Origin: Desulfuromonas acetoxidans DSM 684
GTDB lineage: Bacteria; Desulfobacterota; Desulfuromonadia; Desulfuromonadales; Desulfuromonadaceae
DNA: 64,000 nucleotides
Assembly (NCBI RefSeq): GCF_000167355.1
Contig: NZ_AAEW02000007.1
Coordinates: 1-64,000 of the forward strand
Reading direction: 5' to 3'
Part shown: positions 52,698-63,158 of the stretch, one piece after another
Layout of the letters: every line of letters begins with the position of its first letter
Numbering within the stretch: position 1 is the stretch's first letter
The notes under the pieces: generated by a model
Told to the model about the DNA's origin: nothing
What the model saw: only the letters and a program-made list of their open reading frames with translations
Database searches by the model: none
Position numbers and translations under genes: made by a program

Positions 52698-53945
52698 CTA
52701 TTTCAGACGATGGGCATAAAGAGGAAACTGCTGACACAACTCCTTAACTTCACCGCGAATCGCAGTCAGAGCGTCTTCATTGTCAATGTTGGTCAAGGCG
52801 CGGTCGATCCAGTCAGCCACTTTACCCATTTCCGCTTCTTTAAGGCCACGCGTGGTGGTTGCCGGAGTCCCGATGCGGAAACCACTGGTGACAAACGGTG
52901 AACGGGTGTCAAACGGCACGGCATTCTTGTTCACCGTAATTCCGGCTTTTTCCAACGCTTCTTCAGCCATCTTACCGGTGGTTTCGGTCCCGCTGAGATC
53001 AACGAGAATCAAATGGTTATCGGTACCGCCGGAAACAAGATTATAACCACGCTCCAGCAAACCGGCTGCCAAAGCTTTAGCATTGAGGACAACCTGCTGA
53101 GCATAGGTTTTAAAATCGGCGTCCAACGCTTCTTTAAAGGCAACCGCTTTGGCGGCGATCACGTGCATCAGCGGCCCCCCCTGACTGCCGGGAAAGATAT
53201 TGCTGTTCACCTTCTTGGCAAACTCATCACGACACAGAATCATGCCGCCACGTGGACCACGGAGAGTTTTATGCGTCGTTGTAGTAACAAATTCAGCATG
53301 GGGAACCGGGCTGGGGTGCTCACCGGCAGCGACGAGTCCGGCAATATGGGCCATATCGACCATCACCGGAGCGCCAACTTTATCCGCAATTTGACGGAAG
53401 GCTTCAAAATCAATGGTACGCGGATAAGCACTGGCACCAACAACAATCAGTTTCGGTTTGTGTTCCATCGCCAGAGATTCAACTTCATTGTAATCAATGG
53501 TACCGGTCTCTTTCTTAACACCGTAGGGCACAATATTGTACAGTTTACCGGAGAAGTTCACTGGAGAGCCGTGGGTCAGATGACCACCATGTGCCAGGTT
53601 CATGCCCAGAACGGTATCTCCCGGTTGACAGGCGGAAAAGTAGACTGCCATGTTGGCCTGGGAGCCGGAATGGGGCTGAACATTGGCATGATCGGCACCA
53701 AATAATTGCTTGGCGCGGTCAATGGCCAGTTGCTCGGCAACGTCGACAACTTCACAACCGCCATAATAACGCTTACCAGGGTAACCTTCGGCATACTTGT
53801 TGGTCATGATGGAGCCCTGGGCTTCCAGCACGCACTCACTGACAAAGTTTTCCGAAGCAATAAATTCGAGATTATATTCTTGACGCTCTGTTTCTTCCTG
53901 GATGGTCTGAGCGATTTCAGGATCAAATTGGGCGAGAGACTTCAC
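52698..53945 (-). CDS. glyA: serine hydroxymethyltransferase
   Basis: 415 residues, PLP enzyme. The active-site Lys lies in [31 protein letters not shown] and MDMAHIAG-type segments agree. Starts with GTG, preceded by GGAGG. Interconverts Ser and Gly and loads one-carbon units onto tetrahydrofolate. Confidence 0.97.
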   Translation of the reverse strand: MKSLAQFDPEIAQTIQEETERQEYNLEFIASENFVSECVLEAQGSIMTNKYAEGYPGKRYYGGCEVVDVAEQLAIDRAKQLFGADHANVQPHSGSQANMAVYFSACQPGDTVLGMNLAHGGHLTHGSPVNFSGKLYNIVPYGVKKETGTIDYNEVESLAMEHKPKLIVVGASAYPRTIDFEAFRQIADKVGAPVMVDMAHIAGLVAAGEHPSPVPHAEFVTTTTHKTLRGPRGGMILCRDEFAKKVNSNIFPGSQGGPLMHVIAAKAVAFKEALDADFKTYAQQVVLNAKALAAGLLERGYNLVSGGTDNHLILVDLSGTETTGKMAEEALEKAGITVNKNAVPFDTRSPFVTSGFRIGTPATTTRGLKEAEMGKVADWIDRALTNIDNEDALTAIRGEVKELCQQFPLYAHRLK

Positions 53946-53970
53946 ATCAACCTCCGTGGTTCTTGATGAC

Positions 53971-54008
53971 TTAAAGAAAAAGCCATGGGCAGGCCCGGCC
54001 TACCCATG
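53971..54008 (-). terminator. rho-independent terminator after rpiB
   Basis: Minus-strand hairpin of 11 bp (54008-53998 with 53994-53984, one G-U pair, three-base loop) followed by GCTTTTTCTTT. It ends 27 bases before the glyA start, so glyA may be expressed by read-through or a weak promoter nearby. Confidence 0.8.
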
Positions 54009-54022
54009 ACTTGACTGATTTG

Positions 54023-54475
54023 TTATGCGTCGGCGTCGCAGTGGCGTTCGAGCTGAATGATTTTATTCAGTCGGTTTTGGTGGCGGCCACCTTCATAGGC
54101 ACCATCGTACCAGACAGAAACCATCCGACAAGCGAGCTCAGGGTCGAGAACACGACCACCAAGGACGAGGATATTGGCATTGTTGTGTTCACGGGCCATC
54201 TGCGCCGTAAATTCGTCATGGGCCAATGCAGCACGTACACCCGGGAATTTGTTGGCTGCGATCGACATGCCGATTCCGGTTCCGCAGACCAGAATCCCCT
54301 GATCAGCTTCCTGTTTGGAGATCGGCTCGGCGACGAGCGCGGCATAGTCAGGGTAATCAACAGAATCTTCGGCGTGAACACCAAGATCTTTCACATCGAC
54401 GCCCTGCTGTTTGAGATAATCGACCAGAATCTGCTTGAGTTCCAGTCCTCCATGATCACTGGCAATCAGTAGCAT
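54023..54475 (-). CDS. rpiB: ribose-5-phosphate isomerase B
   Basis: 150 residues. SDHGGLELK at the N-terminus, the DYPDYA segment, GILVCGTGIGMSIAANK and RAALAHDEFTA with the catalytic Cys are the RpiB hallmarks. Ten bases after fabF, same strand. Confidence 0.96.
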   Translation of the reverse strand: MLLIASDHGGLELKQILVDYLKQQGVDVKDLGVHAEDSVDYPDYAALVAEPISKQEADQGILVCGTGIGMSIAANKFPGVRAALAHDEFTAQMAREHNNANILVLGGRVLDPELACRMVSVWYDGAYEGGRHQNRLNKIIQLERHCDADA

Positions 54476-54484
54476 GGTTGCTCC

Positions 54485-55717
54485 TTAGATTTTTTTAAAC
54501 AGCAAGGTGGCGTTGGTTCCACCGAAGCCCAGAGAGTTGGACATGGCCACTTTCACATCTGCCTGACGCGCCGTGTTGGGCACATAGTCAAGATCACACT
54601 CTTCCGAGGGATTTTGCAGGTTGATCGTCGGCGGAACAATCCCGGTTTCCATGGCCTTCAGGCAGTAAACAGCTTCCAGTGCCCCAGCAGCACCAAGGCC
54701 ATGACCTGTCATACTCTTGGTCGAGCTGACCATCACCGATTTCGCATGATCACCCAAAGCAGTCTTGATGGCCATGGTTTCAAACATGTCATTAAACGGA
54801 GTCGATGTACCATGAGCGTTAATGTAATCGATCTCTTCAGCATTCACACCAGCACCGTTCATAGCCATTTTCATACAGCGTGCAGCACCCTCGCCTTCTG
54901 GCGCTGGAGCCGTCAGGTGATGCGCATCAGACGTCAAGCCATATCCACACAGCTCACCATAAATTTTTGCACCGCGCTTTACCGCCGACTCATATTCCTC
55001 AAGAATAACGATACCGGCGCCTTCGGCCATGACAAAACCATCACGATCTTTGTCAAACGGGCGACTTGCCGCTTTCGGATCATCATTGCGTGTTGACAAG
55101 GCTTTCATGACACAGAAGCCGGAAACTCCCAGCGGAGTAATCGTCGATTCACTACCACCAGCGATCATAGCATCGGCATCACCACGTTTGATCATGTGAT
55201 AGGCATCACCAATGGAATGAGTTCCCGTGGCGCACGCGCTGACCGAAGAAACATTAGGTCCCTTTGCACCAAAGCGGATAGAAATTTGTCCCGGAGCCAG
55301 ATTGATGATCAGCATAGGAATAAAAAACGGTGAAACGCGTTTGTAACCGCTTTTATTCAGCACATCATGATATTTTTCAATTGCTGGAAGGCCACCAAGA
55401 CCCGAGCCTACCAGTACACCGACACGCTCAGCATTCTCGTCGGTAATCTCCAGCCCGGAATCGCTCATCGCCATATCGGCTGCCGCCAAGGCATATTGAA
55501 TGAAGAGGTCCATTTTCTTGACCTCTTTTTTATCGATGAAATCCGTGGGCTCAAAGTCTTTGACCTCACCGGCAATCTGGGCAGGAAGGTCCGACGCATC
55601 AAAACGTGTAATCAAATCAATTCCGGATTGCCCCTCGGTCAGTGCCGACCAGTTTTTATCCACTCCAGTGCCCAGTGAAGAAACTGCACCAACACCTGTC
55701 ACAACTACTCTACGCAT
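54485..55717 (-). CDS. fabF: beta-ketoacyl-ACP synthase II (housekeeping)
   Basis: 410 residues with Cys162 in SACATGTHS, His302 in NAHGTSTP, and Lys334/His339 in [13 protein letters not shown]. Standard FabF length and sequence, clearly different from the six ketosynthase-family proteins of the secondary locus. AAAGGA precedes the ATG. It lies 250 bases after acpP, across a possible terminator, and is followed by rpiB. Confidence 0.97.
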   Translation of the reverse strand: MRRVVVTGVGAVSSLGTGVDKNWSALTEGQSGIDLITRFDASDLPAQIAGEVKDFEPTDFIDKKEVKKMDLFIQYALAAADMAMSDSGLEITDENAERVGVLVGSGLGGLPAIEKYHDVLNKSGYKRVSPFFIPMLIINLAPGQISIRFGAKGPNVSSVSACATGTHSIGDAYHMIKRGDADAMIAGGSESTITPLGVSGFCVMKALSTRNDDPKAASRPFDKDRDGFVMAEGAGIVILEEYESAVKRGAKIYGELCGYGLTSDAHHLTAPAPEGEGAARCMKMAMNGAGVNAEEIDYINAHGTSTPFNDMFETMAIKTALGDHAKSVMVSSTKSMTGHGLGAAGALEAVYCLKAMETGIVPPTINLQNPSEECDLDYVPNTARQADVKVAMSNSLGFGGTNATLLFKKI

Positions 55718-55921
55718 GATTACGTCCTTTACTCTGAATTTTAAAAGTTAACAGTCAGATCTTCGACAAGGACATGTGCCGAATCCGTTCGTGTAAAAGA
55801 ATACGTTGAACTAAAATCCTGCGTCCTGAAAAAACAAAACACTCAGAACGATTTCACACGACAGAGACGGCTGTCGTCTGAAATCACGCTGAGACGCTGG
55901 AAAAACCGTTTAAATGGTAAA

Positions 55922-55949
55922 GGGAGGGCAGACACAATCTGCACCTCCC
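55922..55949 (-). terminator. possible terminator/attenuator after acpP
   Basis: Hairpin GGGAGG(T)GCAGA/TCTGCCCTCCC with one bulged base and a five-base loop, followed by TTTACC. The T tract is short, so partial read-through into fabF is likely. Confidence 0.45.
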
Positions 55950-55967
55950 CTGAACCGCATCAACCAA

Positions 55968-56201
55968 TCAGGAGTTATTGCTAACGTAAGAGATAGCGTC
56001 CTTAACGGTTTGAATTTTCTCTGCGTCTTCGTCAGAGATTTCAATATCGAATTCTTCTTCCAGAGCCATAACCAGCTCAACGGTGTCCAGAGAATCCGCA
56101 CCGAGATCGTCCATAAAAGAAGCTTCGGGAGTCACTTGATCTTCTTCAACACCCAGTTGCTCAGCAACAATTTTTTGTACTCTTTCCTCGATTGAAGCCA
56201 T
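55968..56201 (-). CDS. acpP: acyl carrier protein AcpP (housekeeping)
   Basis: 77 residues with the canonical [20 protein letters not shown] sequence around the phosphopantetheine Ser. Ordinary length and high acidity. Lies between fabG and fabF in the primary fatty acid gene set. Confidence 0.98.
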   Translation of the reverse strand: MASIEERVQKIVAEQLGVEEDQVTPEASFMDDLGADSLDTVELVMALEEEFDIEISDEDAEKIQTVKDAISYVSNNS

Positions 56202-56286
56202 GATTTTACCTCCATGATGTGTGGTAACAGCCTAAGCTGATGTGTTCAGTGCCAGACACGGAGACAATCCGATCCGGCCAATGTGA

Positions 56287-57024
56287 TTACATATACATTC
56301 CGCCATTAACAGACAGCTCATGGCCGGTGATGTAACCGGCCTGTTCGGAAGCCAGAAAGGCCACCGCTGCTGCAACATCCTCCGGTGCACCAAAACGGCC
56401 CAAGGGGATCTGGGCAGCCATATCGGTCCGCACCTTCTCCGGCAACTCTGCTGTCATATCTGTTTCGATAAATCCCGGTGCTACGGCATTAACCGTAACA
56501 TTGCGCCGCGCCAACTCACGGGCATTGGAACGGGTCAGTCCCATCAAACCACCCTTACTGGCACAATAGTTGGCCTGACCAATGTTACCCATCTGACCGA
56601 CGACCGATGTCACGTTAATAATACGCCCGTAGCGCTGTTTGTTCATGACCTTAGCTGCAGCACGGGTGCACAAAAAAGCGCCTTTGAGATTAATGTTCAT
56701 CACCGCATCCCAATCGTCTTCCTTCATACGCGCCAGCAGTGTATCACGAGTGATCCCGGCATTGTTGACCAGAATATCAATCTGACCAAACGCTTCCTGT
56801 GCCGCGTCGATCATAGCGGTCACATCGCCCTCAACGGCAACATCCGCCGCAACGCTGATGGCGTCACCGCCCTGATCTTTGATTTCCGCGACCAGTGCTT
56901 CCGTATCCTGCTGTTTGCGACTGACTGCGACAATACGTGCTCCCTGACGAGCCAGGTACTGGGCGATACAACGGCCAATTCCTCGTGAAGCGCCGGTGAC
57001 AATGGCCACGCGATCTTTAAGCAT
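56287..57024 (-). CDS. fabG: 3-oxoacyl-ACP reductase FabG (housekeeping)
   Basis: 245 residues; TGASRGIG for NADPH, NNAG, catalytic Ser in VTSVVGQ, Tyr and Lys in YCASKGG and a VNGGMYM ending. Between fabD and acpP as in most type II fatty acid clusters. Confidence 0.97.
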   Translation of the reverse strand: MLKDRVAIVTGASRGIGRCIAQYLARQGARIVAVSRKQQDTEALVAEIKDQGGDAISVAADVAVEGDVTAMIDAAQEAFGQIDILVNNAGITRDTLLARMKEDDWDAVMNINLKGAFLCTRAAAKVMNKQRYGRIINVTSVVGQMGNIGQANYCASKGGLMGLTRSNARELARRNVTVNAVAPGFIETDMTAELPEKVRTDMAAQIPLGRFGAPEDVAAAVAFLASEQAGYITGHELSVNGGMYM

Positions 57025-57051
57025 GAATCTCTCCTTGCCGGGTCCGTTTAC

Positions 57052-57969
57052 CTACAGCGCCTTAAGGGACGCCAAGTTTTCAACATTAGCCACAGGCATG
57101 CGGCGCTCAATACGCTTGATCAGACCACACAACACTTTGCCCGGACCAATCTCGATGAAACGCTCAACACCCTGCTCAACCATATAGCGTACAGATTCGT
57201 CCCAGCGCACCGGAGCACTCACTTGAGAGACCAGCAACGACTTGACACGCGCCATATCACTATTGGCCGAGGCTTCAACATTTGTGACCACTGGAATCGC
57301 CAGAGCCGACAGTGTTACCGCATCAAGAACACCAGCGAGTTGCTCACCAGCCGGTTTCATCAACGCGCAATGGAACGGTGCACTGACCGGCAGTGGCATG
57401 GCCTTTTTAGCGCCGTTCTCCTTGGCCAGTTCAATGGCCCGTTCAACAGCTGCCGTATGACCGGCGATAACAATCTGTCCAGGGCTGTTAAAATTCGCCG
57501 GCGACACAATCTGGTCACCCGCAGCTTCAGCACAGATTTTTTCCAGGGTTTCGCCATCGACACCCAAAACCGCAGCCATGGCACCTTCGCCGACAGGAAC
57601 AGCCTGTTGCATAAATGTTCCACGTTGCCGCACAGTACAAACGGCATCGGCAAACGTCATGCCGCCCGATGCAACCAGAGCCGAATATTCGCCAAGTGAA
57701 TGCCCAGCAACAAAATCAGCCTGCAGATCACTCTCCTGCTGCAACACACGTAACGCTGCAACACTCATGGTTAAAATCGCCGGCTGCGTATTAGCCGTCA
57801 ATTTCAGATCCTCTTCCGGTCCTTCATAACACATTTTAGCCAGATCGAAACCCAGTGCGTCATTGGCTTCCTCAAACACCTCACGGGCAACGGAAAAGTT
57901 TTCACTCAATTCCTTACCCATTCCAGCGTGTTGAGCTCCCTGACCGGGAAAAATAAATGCTAGCATCAT
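57052..57969 (-). CDS. fabD: malonyl-CoA:ACP transacylase
   Basis: 305 residues. FPGQGAQ opening, nucleophile Ser in GHSLGEYSAL, catalytic His in APFHCALM and the IGPGKVLCGL ending. Loads malonyl onto ACP; no separate malonyltransferase is encoded in the secondary locus, so this enzyme may serve both. Two adjacent ATGs; the first is given. Confidence 0.97.
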   Translation of the reverse strand: MMLAFIFPGQGAQHAGMGKELSENFSVAREVFEEANDALGFDLAKMCYEGPEEDLKLTANTQPAILTMSVAALRVLQQESDLQADFVAGHSLGEYSALVASGGMTFADAVCTVRQRGTFMQQAVPVGEGAMAAVLGVDGETLEKICAEAAGDQIVSPANFNSPGQIVIAGHTAAVERAIELAKENGAKKAMPLPVSAPFHCALMKPAGEQLAGVLDAVTLSALAIPVVTNVEASANSDMARVKSLLVSQVSAPVRWDESVRYMVEQGVERFIEIGPGKVLCGLIKRIERRMPVANVENLASLKAL

Positions 57970-58005
57970 CTTAACCTTTATCCGTTTTACTTTATGGGCA
58001 GTAAA

Positions 58006-58992
58006 CTACCAGCGCACCAATGCCGCGCCCCAAGTAAAGCCGCCACCAAAAGCATCAAAAAGCAGAACATCACCTTCGTTAAGCTGTCCGTTGCGATTCG
58101 CCTCATCAAGAGCCAGAGGAATGGATGCTCCGGAGGTGTTGCCACACATATCAACGTTCACATACATCTGGTCATCGTTGAGCTTCAGGCGCTTTTTCAC
58201 CGCATCAAGAATGCGACGGTTGGCTTGATGGGGAAACAGCAGATCAACATCTTTAGCCGTCATCTGGTTCGCATCAAGAGCTTCAATCGCAACATCATAA
58301 AGTGAGCGGACAGCGACCTTGAAGACTTCATTCCCTGCCATGCGAAGGAACGGCAGACGCTGTTCAATACCGGAAACGCTGGCTGGATGACGGGCACCAA
58401 AACCAGGCTGATAAAGCAGTTCCCAATAGGAGCCGTCAGAATGCAGATGGGTCGACAGAACGCCCTGCTCCCCTTCCTGAGCCTCAAGAACAACGGCACC
58501 AGCACCATCACCAAAAAGGATACAGGTATTGCGGTCTTCCCAATCAATAATACGACTGAGAACTTCGGCACCGATCACCAGGGCTTTTTTGGAATGGCCG
58601 CTTTCAAGATACTGTGTTGCGGATGCCAAAGCGTAGACAAAACCGCTGCAGGCGGCTGAAACATCCCAGGCCGCAGCATTAACGGCACCGAGCTTATCCT
58701 GAACCAGACATGCGGTTGAAGGCCAGGGATAATCGCCGGTAATCGTGCCGACAATAACCAGATCAATCTCTTCGGGTTTTGTTTCTGCCATCTCCAACGC
58801 TTTACGCGCGGCATTCACAGCCAGATCCGAAGTCATTTCATGATCTGCAGCAATTCGTCGCTCTTTGATACCAGTGCGAGCCGTGATCCATTCGTTATTG
58901 GTATCAACCATCTTTTCGAGATCAAAGTTGGTCAAAACCTTTTCAGGCCGATAGGAGCCTGTTCCGATAATACGTGCTTTTTTCACTGGCAT
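58006..58992 (-). CDS. fabH: beta-ketoacyl-ACP synthase III
   Basis: 328 residues. Catalytic Cys115 in SAACSGF, His in FPHQANRRI and Asn in GNTSGAS. Starts fatty acid synthesis from acetyl-CoA. Follows plsX as usual. Confidence 0.97.
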   Translation of the reverse strand: MPVKKARIIGTGSYRPEKVLTNFDLEKMVDTNNEWITARTGIKERRIAADHEMTSDLAVNAARKALEMAETKPEEIDLVIVGTITGDYPWPSTACLVQDKLGAVNAAAWDVSAACSGFVYALASATQYLESGHSKKALVIGAEVLSRIIDWEDRNTCILFGDGAGAVVLEAQEGEQGVLSTHLHSDGSYWELLYQPGFGARHPASVSGIEQRLPFLRMAGNEVFKVAVRSLYDVAIEALDANQMTAKDVDLLFPHQANRRILDAVKKRLKLNDDQMYVNVDMCGNTSGASIPLALDEANRNGQLNEGDVLLFDAFGGGFTWGAALVRW

Positions 58993-59013
58993 TTCCCCCT
59001 TGAAACCACGAAA

Positions 59014-60060
59014 TTACTTAGTGCCGGCAACTGCTACCACTGCAGCTGCGTCTGGTTGATTGCTCAGCTCATGAAGCTGTTCGACCAACGTATCATTGAC
59101 GGCCTTCTGAACACTGTCAGCAGCCTGGCCAATGGCATTGGTCATCGCTTTCACATTGGAACCACCGTGGCAAATAATCCCGGTACCACGAATGCCCAAC
59201 AGCGGCGCACCACCATACTCGGCATAATCGATTTTTTTCTTAAACGCCTGAAATGCCGGACGCGACAGCAAATATCCGATGCGTGCCCAGAAACGCGATT
59301 TCAGTTCCTGACGCAACATCGTACCGATGGCTTCGGCGAGTCCTTCCGAGACTTTCAAAACCACGTTACCGACAAATCCGTCACAAACAACCACATCAAC
59401 ATCACCACTATAAACGTCACGCCCCTCAACGTAACCAATATAGTTAAGATCAAGCTGTTTGAGCAGTCGATGCGTTTCGCGCGTCAGTTCGTTGCCTTTT
59501 TTCTCTTCGGAACCATTGGAAAGTAATCCCACCCGAGGTTTGGCTTTGCCCATGATCTGACGAACATAGACATGACCCATAATCGCGAAATGCTCTAAAT
59601 GAACAGGTTTACAATCGACATTCCCACCAACATCAAGAACCAGAGACTGCCCCTTGAGATTGGGAACAATGGTCGCAATTGCCGGACGCTCAATGCCGTT
59701 GATGCGCTTAGTAACAAACATCCCGGCAGCCATCGTAGCGCCAGAATTGCCGGCACTGACCACAGCTTGAGCTTGGCCCTGCTTCACTAGGTCGAAAGAA
59801 ACACGAATAGACGAATCCTTTTTCTTCCGAACTGCATCGGAAGCGGAATCGTCCATCGTGACAATTTCAGAGGCATGATGGATCCGGATATCCAGACCCG
59901 TCACATCGTGATTTGCCAATGCCTGCCCGATCCGCACTTTATCGCCGACCAGAACAATCGCCATGCCCCATTTGCGAGCCGCAGCGACAGCGCCCTCGAC
60001 TTCAACAGCCGGAGCATTGTCGCCACCCATAGCGTCAACCGCAATCACGATTGATTTCAT
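59014..60060 (-). CDS. plsX: phosphate acyltransferase PlsX
   Basis: 348 residues: [11 protein letters not shown] start, GNSGATMA, and [10 protein letters not shown] segments. Makes acyl-phosphate from acyl-ACP for phospholipid synthesis. Located between rpmF and fabH. Confidence 0.97.
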   Translation of the reverse strand: MKSIVIAVDAMGGDNAPAVEVEGAVAAARKWGMAIVLVGDKVRIGQALANHDVTGLDIRIHHASEIVTMDDSASDAVRKKKDSSIRVSFDLVKQGQAQAVVSAGNSGATMAAGMFVTKRINGIERPAIATIVPNLKGQSLVLDVGGNVDCKPVHLEHFAIMGHVYVRQIMGKAKPRVGLLSNGSEEKKGNELTRETHRLLKQLDLNYIGYVEGRDVYSGDVDVVVCDGFVGNVVLKVSEGLAEAIGTMLRQELKSRFWARIGYLLSRPAFQAFKKKIDYAEYGGAPLLGIRGTGIICHGGSNVKAMTNAIGQAADSVQKAVNDTLVEQLHELSNQPDAAAVVAVAGTK

Positions 60061-60071
60061 CTATTCAACCC

Positions 60072-60251
60072 TTAATCCTCAGAATCGAGAACGTTGCGAT
60101 CTTTATAGAAACCACAGCTGGGGCACGCACGATGCGGCTGCTTGGGTTCATCACATTGAGGACATACGGAAACACCAGGTGCGGTGAGAGCATCGTGTGC
60201 ACGACGCATATCACGTCTGGACTTGGACGTCTTTTTCTTGGGTACTGCCAT
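60072..60251 (-). CDS. rpmF: 50S ribosomal protein L32
   Basis: 59 residues beginning [17 protein letters not shown] and carrying the zinc site CPQC...[10 protein letters not shown]. The frame is open further upstream, but this ATG, with AAAGGAG nine bases before, is the family start. Confidence 0.98.
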   Translation of the reverse strand: MAVPKKKTSKSRRDMRRAHDALTAPGVSVCPQCDEPKQPHRACPSCGFYKDRNVLDSED

Positions 60252-60350
60252 GAGCTGAATCTCCTTTGCTCTTGTATCTATCTGATATTTTGTCAATTAC
60301 ATGACGGCGTCATCCCGCCGACAACCGACCAAAAGTAAACCGAAACGATG

Positions 60351-60896
60351 TTATTTTTCAACCTTAAAATCTTTAAGGGCTGCAAAGTGCATACTGACTT
60401 TTTTCTCAGCACACTCACAGGGCTCTTCATTCAGATTGGCGCCACATTCCACACACAACCCTTTACAGGCTTCATCACACAGAGGATGGGCCGGGAGCAA
60501 CAACACCACCTGTTGCTGAACCTCATCATCCAAATCAATGGCTTCGCCATCGAACAGTTCGAGACCCATCTCTTCAGCAGTCAACTCGAGCTCTTCACCA
60601 TCCTCACCGGTAATATTGGGAAGCTCCTCAACAAAAGACTGATGAAAGTCGCCAGAGAGTGAATAAACCGACGGAGTCAAACAACGGCCACAAGGGATCT
60701 CAACTTCAACCTGAATGTGCCCGTCCAACTCGATCACACCACCGACAACACTGACGTGCACATCAACCTGCACCGGGGTACGAAAAACATAACCACCATC
60801 CTTGACCAACTGTGCCAGGATAGGATATTGGTCAACCGATTGTTCAATGTGCAGACCAGAGTGATGGTCTTTAATGTCTTCTGCTCGTAATTGCAT
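60351..60896 (-). CDS. DUF177/YceD family protein
   Basis: About 181 residues upstream of rpmF, where YceD/DUF177 proteins are nearly always found; the family is linked to 23S rRNA maturation. A IPCGRCLTP segment is followed by an acidic region and a second Cys group (PLCDEACKGLCVECG and PCEC). The frame is open to 61151, but the ATG at 60896 matches both the family start and the promoter just upstream. Confidence 0.9.
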   Translation of the reverse strand: MQLRAEDIKDHHSGLHIEQSVDQYPILAQLVKDGGYVFRTPVQVDVHVSVVGGVIELDGHIQVEVEIPCGRCLTPSVYSLSGDFHQSFVEELPNITGEDGEELELTAEEMGLELFDGEAIDLDDEVQQQVVLLLPAHPLCDEACKGLCVECGANLNEEPCECAEKKVSMHFAALKDFKVEK

Positions 60897-60924
60897 GTTT
60901 TTCAACCCGTTAAAGAAAGCGGTC

Positions 60925-60952
60925 AGTATAGAGTCTAACCCTCTTTTGTCAA
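60925..60952 (-). promoter_or_regulatory. strong sigma-70-type promoter of the DUF177-rpmF-plsX-fab operon
   Basis: Minus strand TTGACA (60952-60947), 16-base spacer, TATACT (60930-60925). Perfect -35 and one mismatch in the -10; start expected about 20 bases before the DUF177 ATG. Confidence 0.75.
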
Positions 60953-61032
60953 GCAAAAAGACAGGGACTCCAAAGCGGAAAAATACTGGCCTTATTCGGC
61001 AATCCTTTCCCCAAAAAAAGGGATATAAAACC

Positions 61033-61740
61033 ATGTCAGATTCACGGCAAAAACTCGCGACCTCCCTGACAAATCTCAACCAGACCATCAAAACACTACG
61101 TGCGCCCGGCGGATGCCCATGGGATAGAAAACAAACCCCTGACACCATCAAAAAACACCTTCTCGAAGAAGCCTATGAAGTCCTTGATGCCATCGACCAC
61201 AACATCTCAGAAGATATCTGCAGCGAGCTCGGCGACCTCCTCATGCAGATCTATTTCCTTGCCGACATCTATGAGGAAGCGGGCCAGTTCGAGCTGTTCG
61301 ACGTCAGCGAAGCAATCCAGGCAAAACTGATCCGGCGTCATCCACACGTTTTTGACGATCTGCCGGCAATGAGCGAAGCACAGATCAACCAACAATGGGA
61401 GGCCATCAAAGCTGAAGAGAGCAAGCAACGCAGCCAACCGGCTCCGCCAGAACACGACATGGCCCCACTACCGTCATTACTGGCAACGCAAAAAAGCATC
61501 AGAAAACACAACACCATCCAACCGCCATCAACCCAACAGGCTTTCGCTCACATCCGCCAACTGGAAATCAGCACAAACCGGTCGACAGCCGAAACAATCA
61601 TCGGTAAGCTGCTTGTCTATTGCGTTCAACTAGCCGAGCAGCACGACATTGATGCCGAAACATGCCTGCGGCAACAAATGATCAAACAATCGAACGGCTC
61701 CCCACCACCCCCAACTGAGGGCGGACAGGACAATTATTAA
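61033..61740 (+). CDS. mazG: MazG-like nucleoside triphosphate pyrophosphohydrolase
   Basis: About 235 residues. The N-terminal MazG domain shows LRAPGGCPWDRKQT, EEAYEVLDAI and ELGDLLMQIYF with the metal-binding EExxE/ExxD pattern, and RRHPHVF follows. The second half is shorter and more divergent than in E. coli MazG. House-cleaning of aberrant nucleotides is the usual role. Start chosen at 61033 with AGGGAT upstream. Confidence 0.92.
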   Translation: MSDSRQKLATSLTNLNQTIKTLRAPGGCPWDRKQTPDTIKKHLLEEAYEVLDAIDHNISEDICSELGDLLMQIYFLADIYEEAGQFELFDVSEAIQAKLIRRHPHVFDDLPAMSEAQINQQWEAIKAEESKQRSQPAPPEHDMAPLPSLLATQKSIRKHNTIQPPSTQQAFAHIRQLEISTNRSTAETIIGKLLVYCVQLAEQHDIDAETCLRQQMIKQSNGSPPPPTEGGQDNY

Positions 61741-62065
61741 AATTACGTTTACAGTTTATTAAAGTTGGGTTGGAAAAATGATTTTTGGCGAACAAAAACC
61801 TTGACACGAAAAAAAACAACACATTTCAAGCCACTTATGATTTTACCCACAAAAGCTGTTGATAACCTGTTGATAAAACTGTTAACGGATCTCTAAATAC
61901 CACAGCAAAAAAGGCTTTCATCATTTTGCCTATTTTTTACGCACATATATTTTGTTTTATATTTCAGTAGGTTATCAGTTTTACGATGAAATTATTGCCA
62001 ATACACACGATCTGTGATTGAAAACGGAAAATAAAAATTAACAAGGACACATAAAGGGTGCAAAA
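61741..62065. other. AT-rich intergenic region between mazG and fxsA
   Basis: 325 bases without a gene on either strand. It has a directly repeated CTGTTGATAA motif near 61858-61880, a TTACCCACA one base from a DnaA-box consensus, and a consensus TTGACA at 61801 without a matching -10. It presumably contains the fxsA promoter; I do not claim an origin. Confidence 0.4.
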
Positions 62066-62458
62066 ATGTTTATAAGATTACTCATTTTATTTATAGTTAT
62101 TCCAATTGTTGAAATTTACGTATTGCTGCAAGCTGGCGAAATCATCGGGCTTGGGCCAACTGTCGCTCTGGTTTTACTCACAGGAGTGGCGGGAGCCTAC
62201 CTAGCACGAACACAGGGAAGTGAAACCGTGAGAAAAATTCAACTGGCGTTAGAACGCGGTGAAATGCCGACCGAGGAATTGTTGGATGGTGCCATGATTC
62301 TTGCAGGTGGATTGACCCTGCTCACACCCGGATTTTGTACGGATCTGGCAGGTTTTTGTCTTCTGGTTCCGGTTACGCGCAACATGATCAAACAATGGGT
62401 GAGACACTGGCTGGAAAAAATGTCTTCACAGGGAAATATTCGTATCTACCGGGGGTAA
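62066..62458 (+). CDS. fxsA: FxsA family membrane protein
   Basis: 130 residues with three to four hydrophobic helices. The PIVEIYVLLQAGEIIG, GAYLARTQG and LLLTPGFCTD-like segments (seen as LTLLTPGFCTDLAGF) are the FxsA signature. In E. coli its overproduction suppresses F exclusion of phage T7; the basic role is unclear. Confidence 0.93.
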   Translation: MFIRLLILFIVIPIVEIYVLLQAGEIIGLGPTVALVLLTGVAGAYLARTQGSETVRKIQLALERGEMPTEELLDGAMILAGGLTLLTPGFCTDLAGFCLLVPVTRNMIKQWVRHWLEKMSSQGNIRIYRG

Positions 62459-62518
62459 TGCCAGCGTCTGTTTCGGTGGCCCCGTGACAGAACCACCACG
62501 AGCAGACAGCGAACACCG

Positions 62519-63154
62519 TTACGATGTCCGCAGACGACCACTCACCAGAAACACCGTAAAGGTCTCCTCCTTGCCCTCACGCTGCTTAACAATGGTATGC
62601 ACTGTATCGGCCCGAACATCACACAGACCTTGATCCTTCAGATAGTTGACCAGCCAGTGTCTGTCAATCCCGTGATGAAACACGCCGGTCGGATCATCGT
62701 GAAAAGTCCCCTCTTCCACATCGAGATCAGCCAAGGCCACATACCCCCCAGGAGCCAGATGCTGTATCATCGACCTGACCAGTGCCGCAACATCGGGAAC
62801 ATGGTGCATCACCATTGAACTGTAAATCACATCAAACATCTGCTCAATGTTGTCAGGGAAATGATCATGGCTCAATTGCGTTTCGATTTTCTGGTCAACC
62901 CCTTGCTCACGCGCTTTTTCAAGAGTGACTTCCAGCATCTTCTCCGCGCTGTCCACTGCGAGGACGTGCTTGAGTGAGTCAACCAGATTAAAGGTCACCA
63001 GTCCCGTACCACAGCCAAAATCAAGGGCAGTCATGGTCTCGTTCAGCGGGACAGCCTGTCGAATCCCCTCAGCAACACCAATGGCCAACTGCACCCGGCG
63101 CGGTTTGTCATCCCACTGAATTGCAACACGATTAAAATCTTTTTTCTCTGCCAT
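62519..63154 (-). CDS. class I SAM-dependent methyltransferase
   Basis: 211 residues. SAM-binding motif I ALDFGCGTGLVTF, a VDSAEKML acidic strand, FDVIYSSMVMHHV and APGGYVALADLD are the usual order for UbiE/COQ5-like methyltransferases. Substrate not predictable. Lies four bases after the helicase/nuclease gene. Confidence 0.9.
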   Translation of the reverse strand: MAEKKDFNRVAIQWDDKPRRVQLAIGVAEGIRQAVPLNETMTALDFGCGTGLVTFNLVDSLKHVLAVDSAEKMLEVTLEKAREQGVDQKIETQLSHDHFPDNIEQMFDVIYSSMVMHHVPDVAALVRSMIQHLAPGGYVALADLDVEEGTFHDDPTGVFHHGIDRHWLVNYLKDQGLCDVRADTVHTIVKQREGKEETFTVFLVSGRLRTS

Positions 63155-63158
63155 CTTT

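Noticed and set aside
60897-61151. Longer N-terminus for the DUF177 protein
   Set aside because: The extension crosses the strong promoter and the divergent mazG leader and does not match the family.
61741-62065. Replication origin from DnaA-box-like and CTGTTGATAA repeats
   Set aside because: Only one near-match box and no dnaA, dnaN or gidA neighbours.
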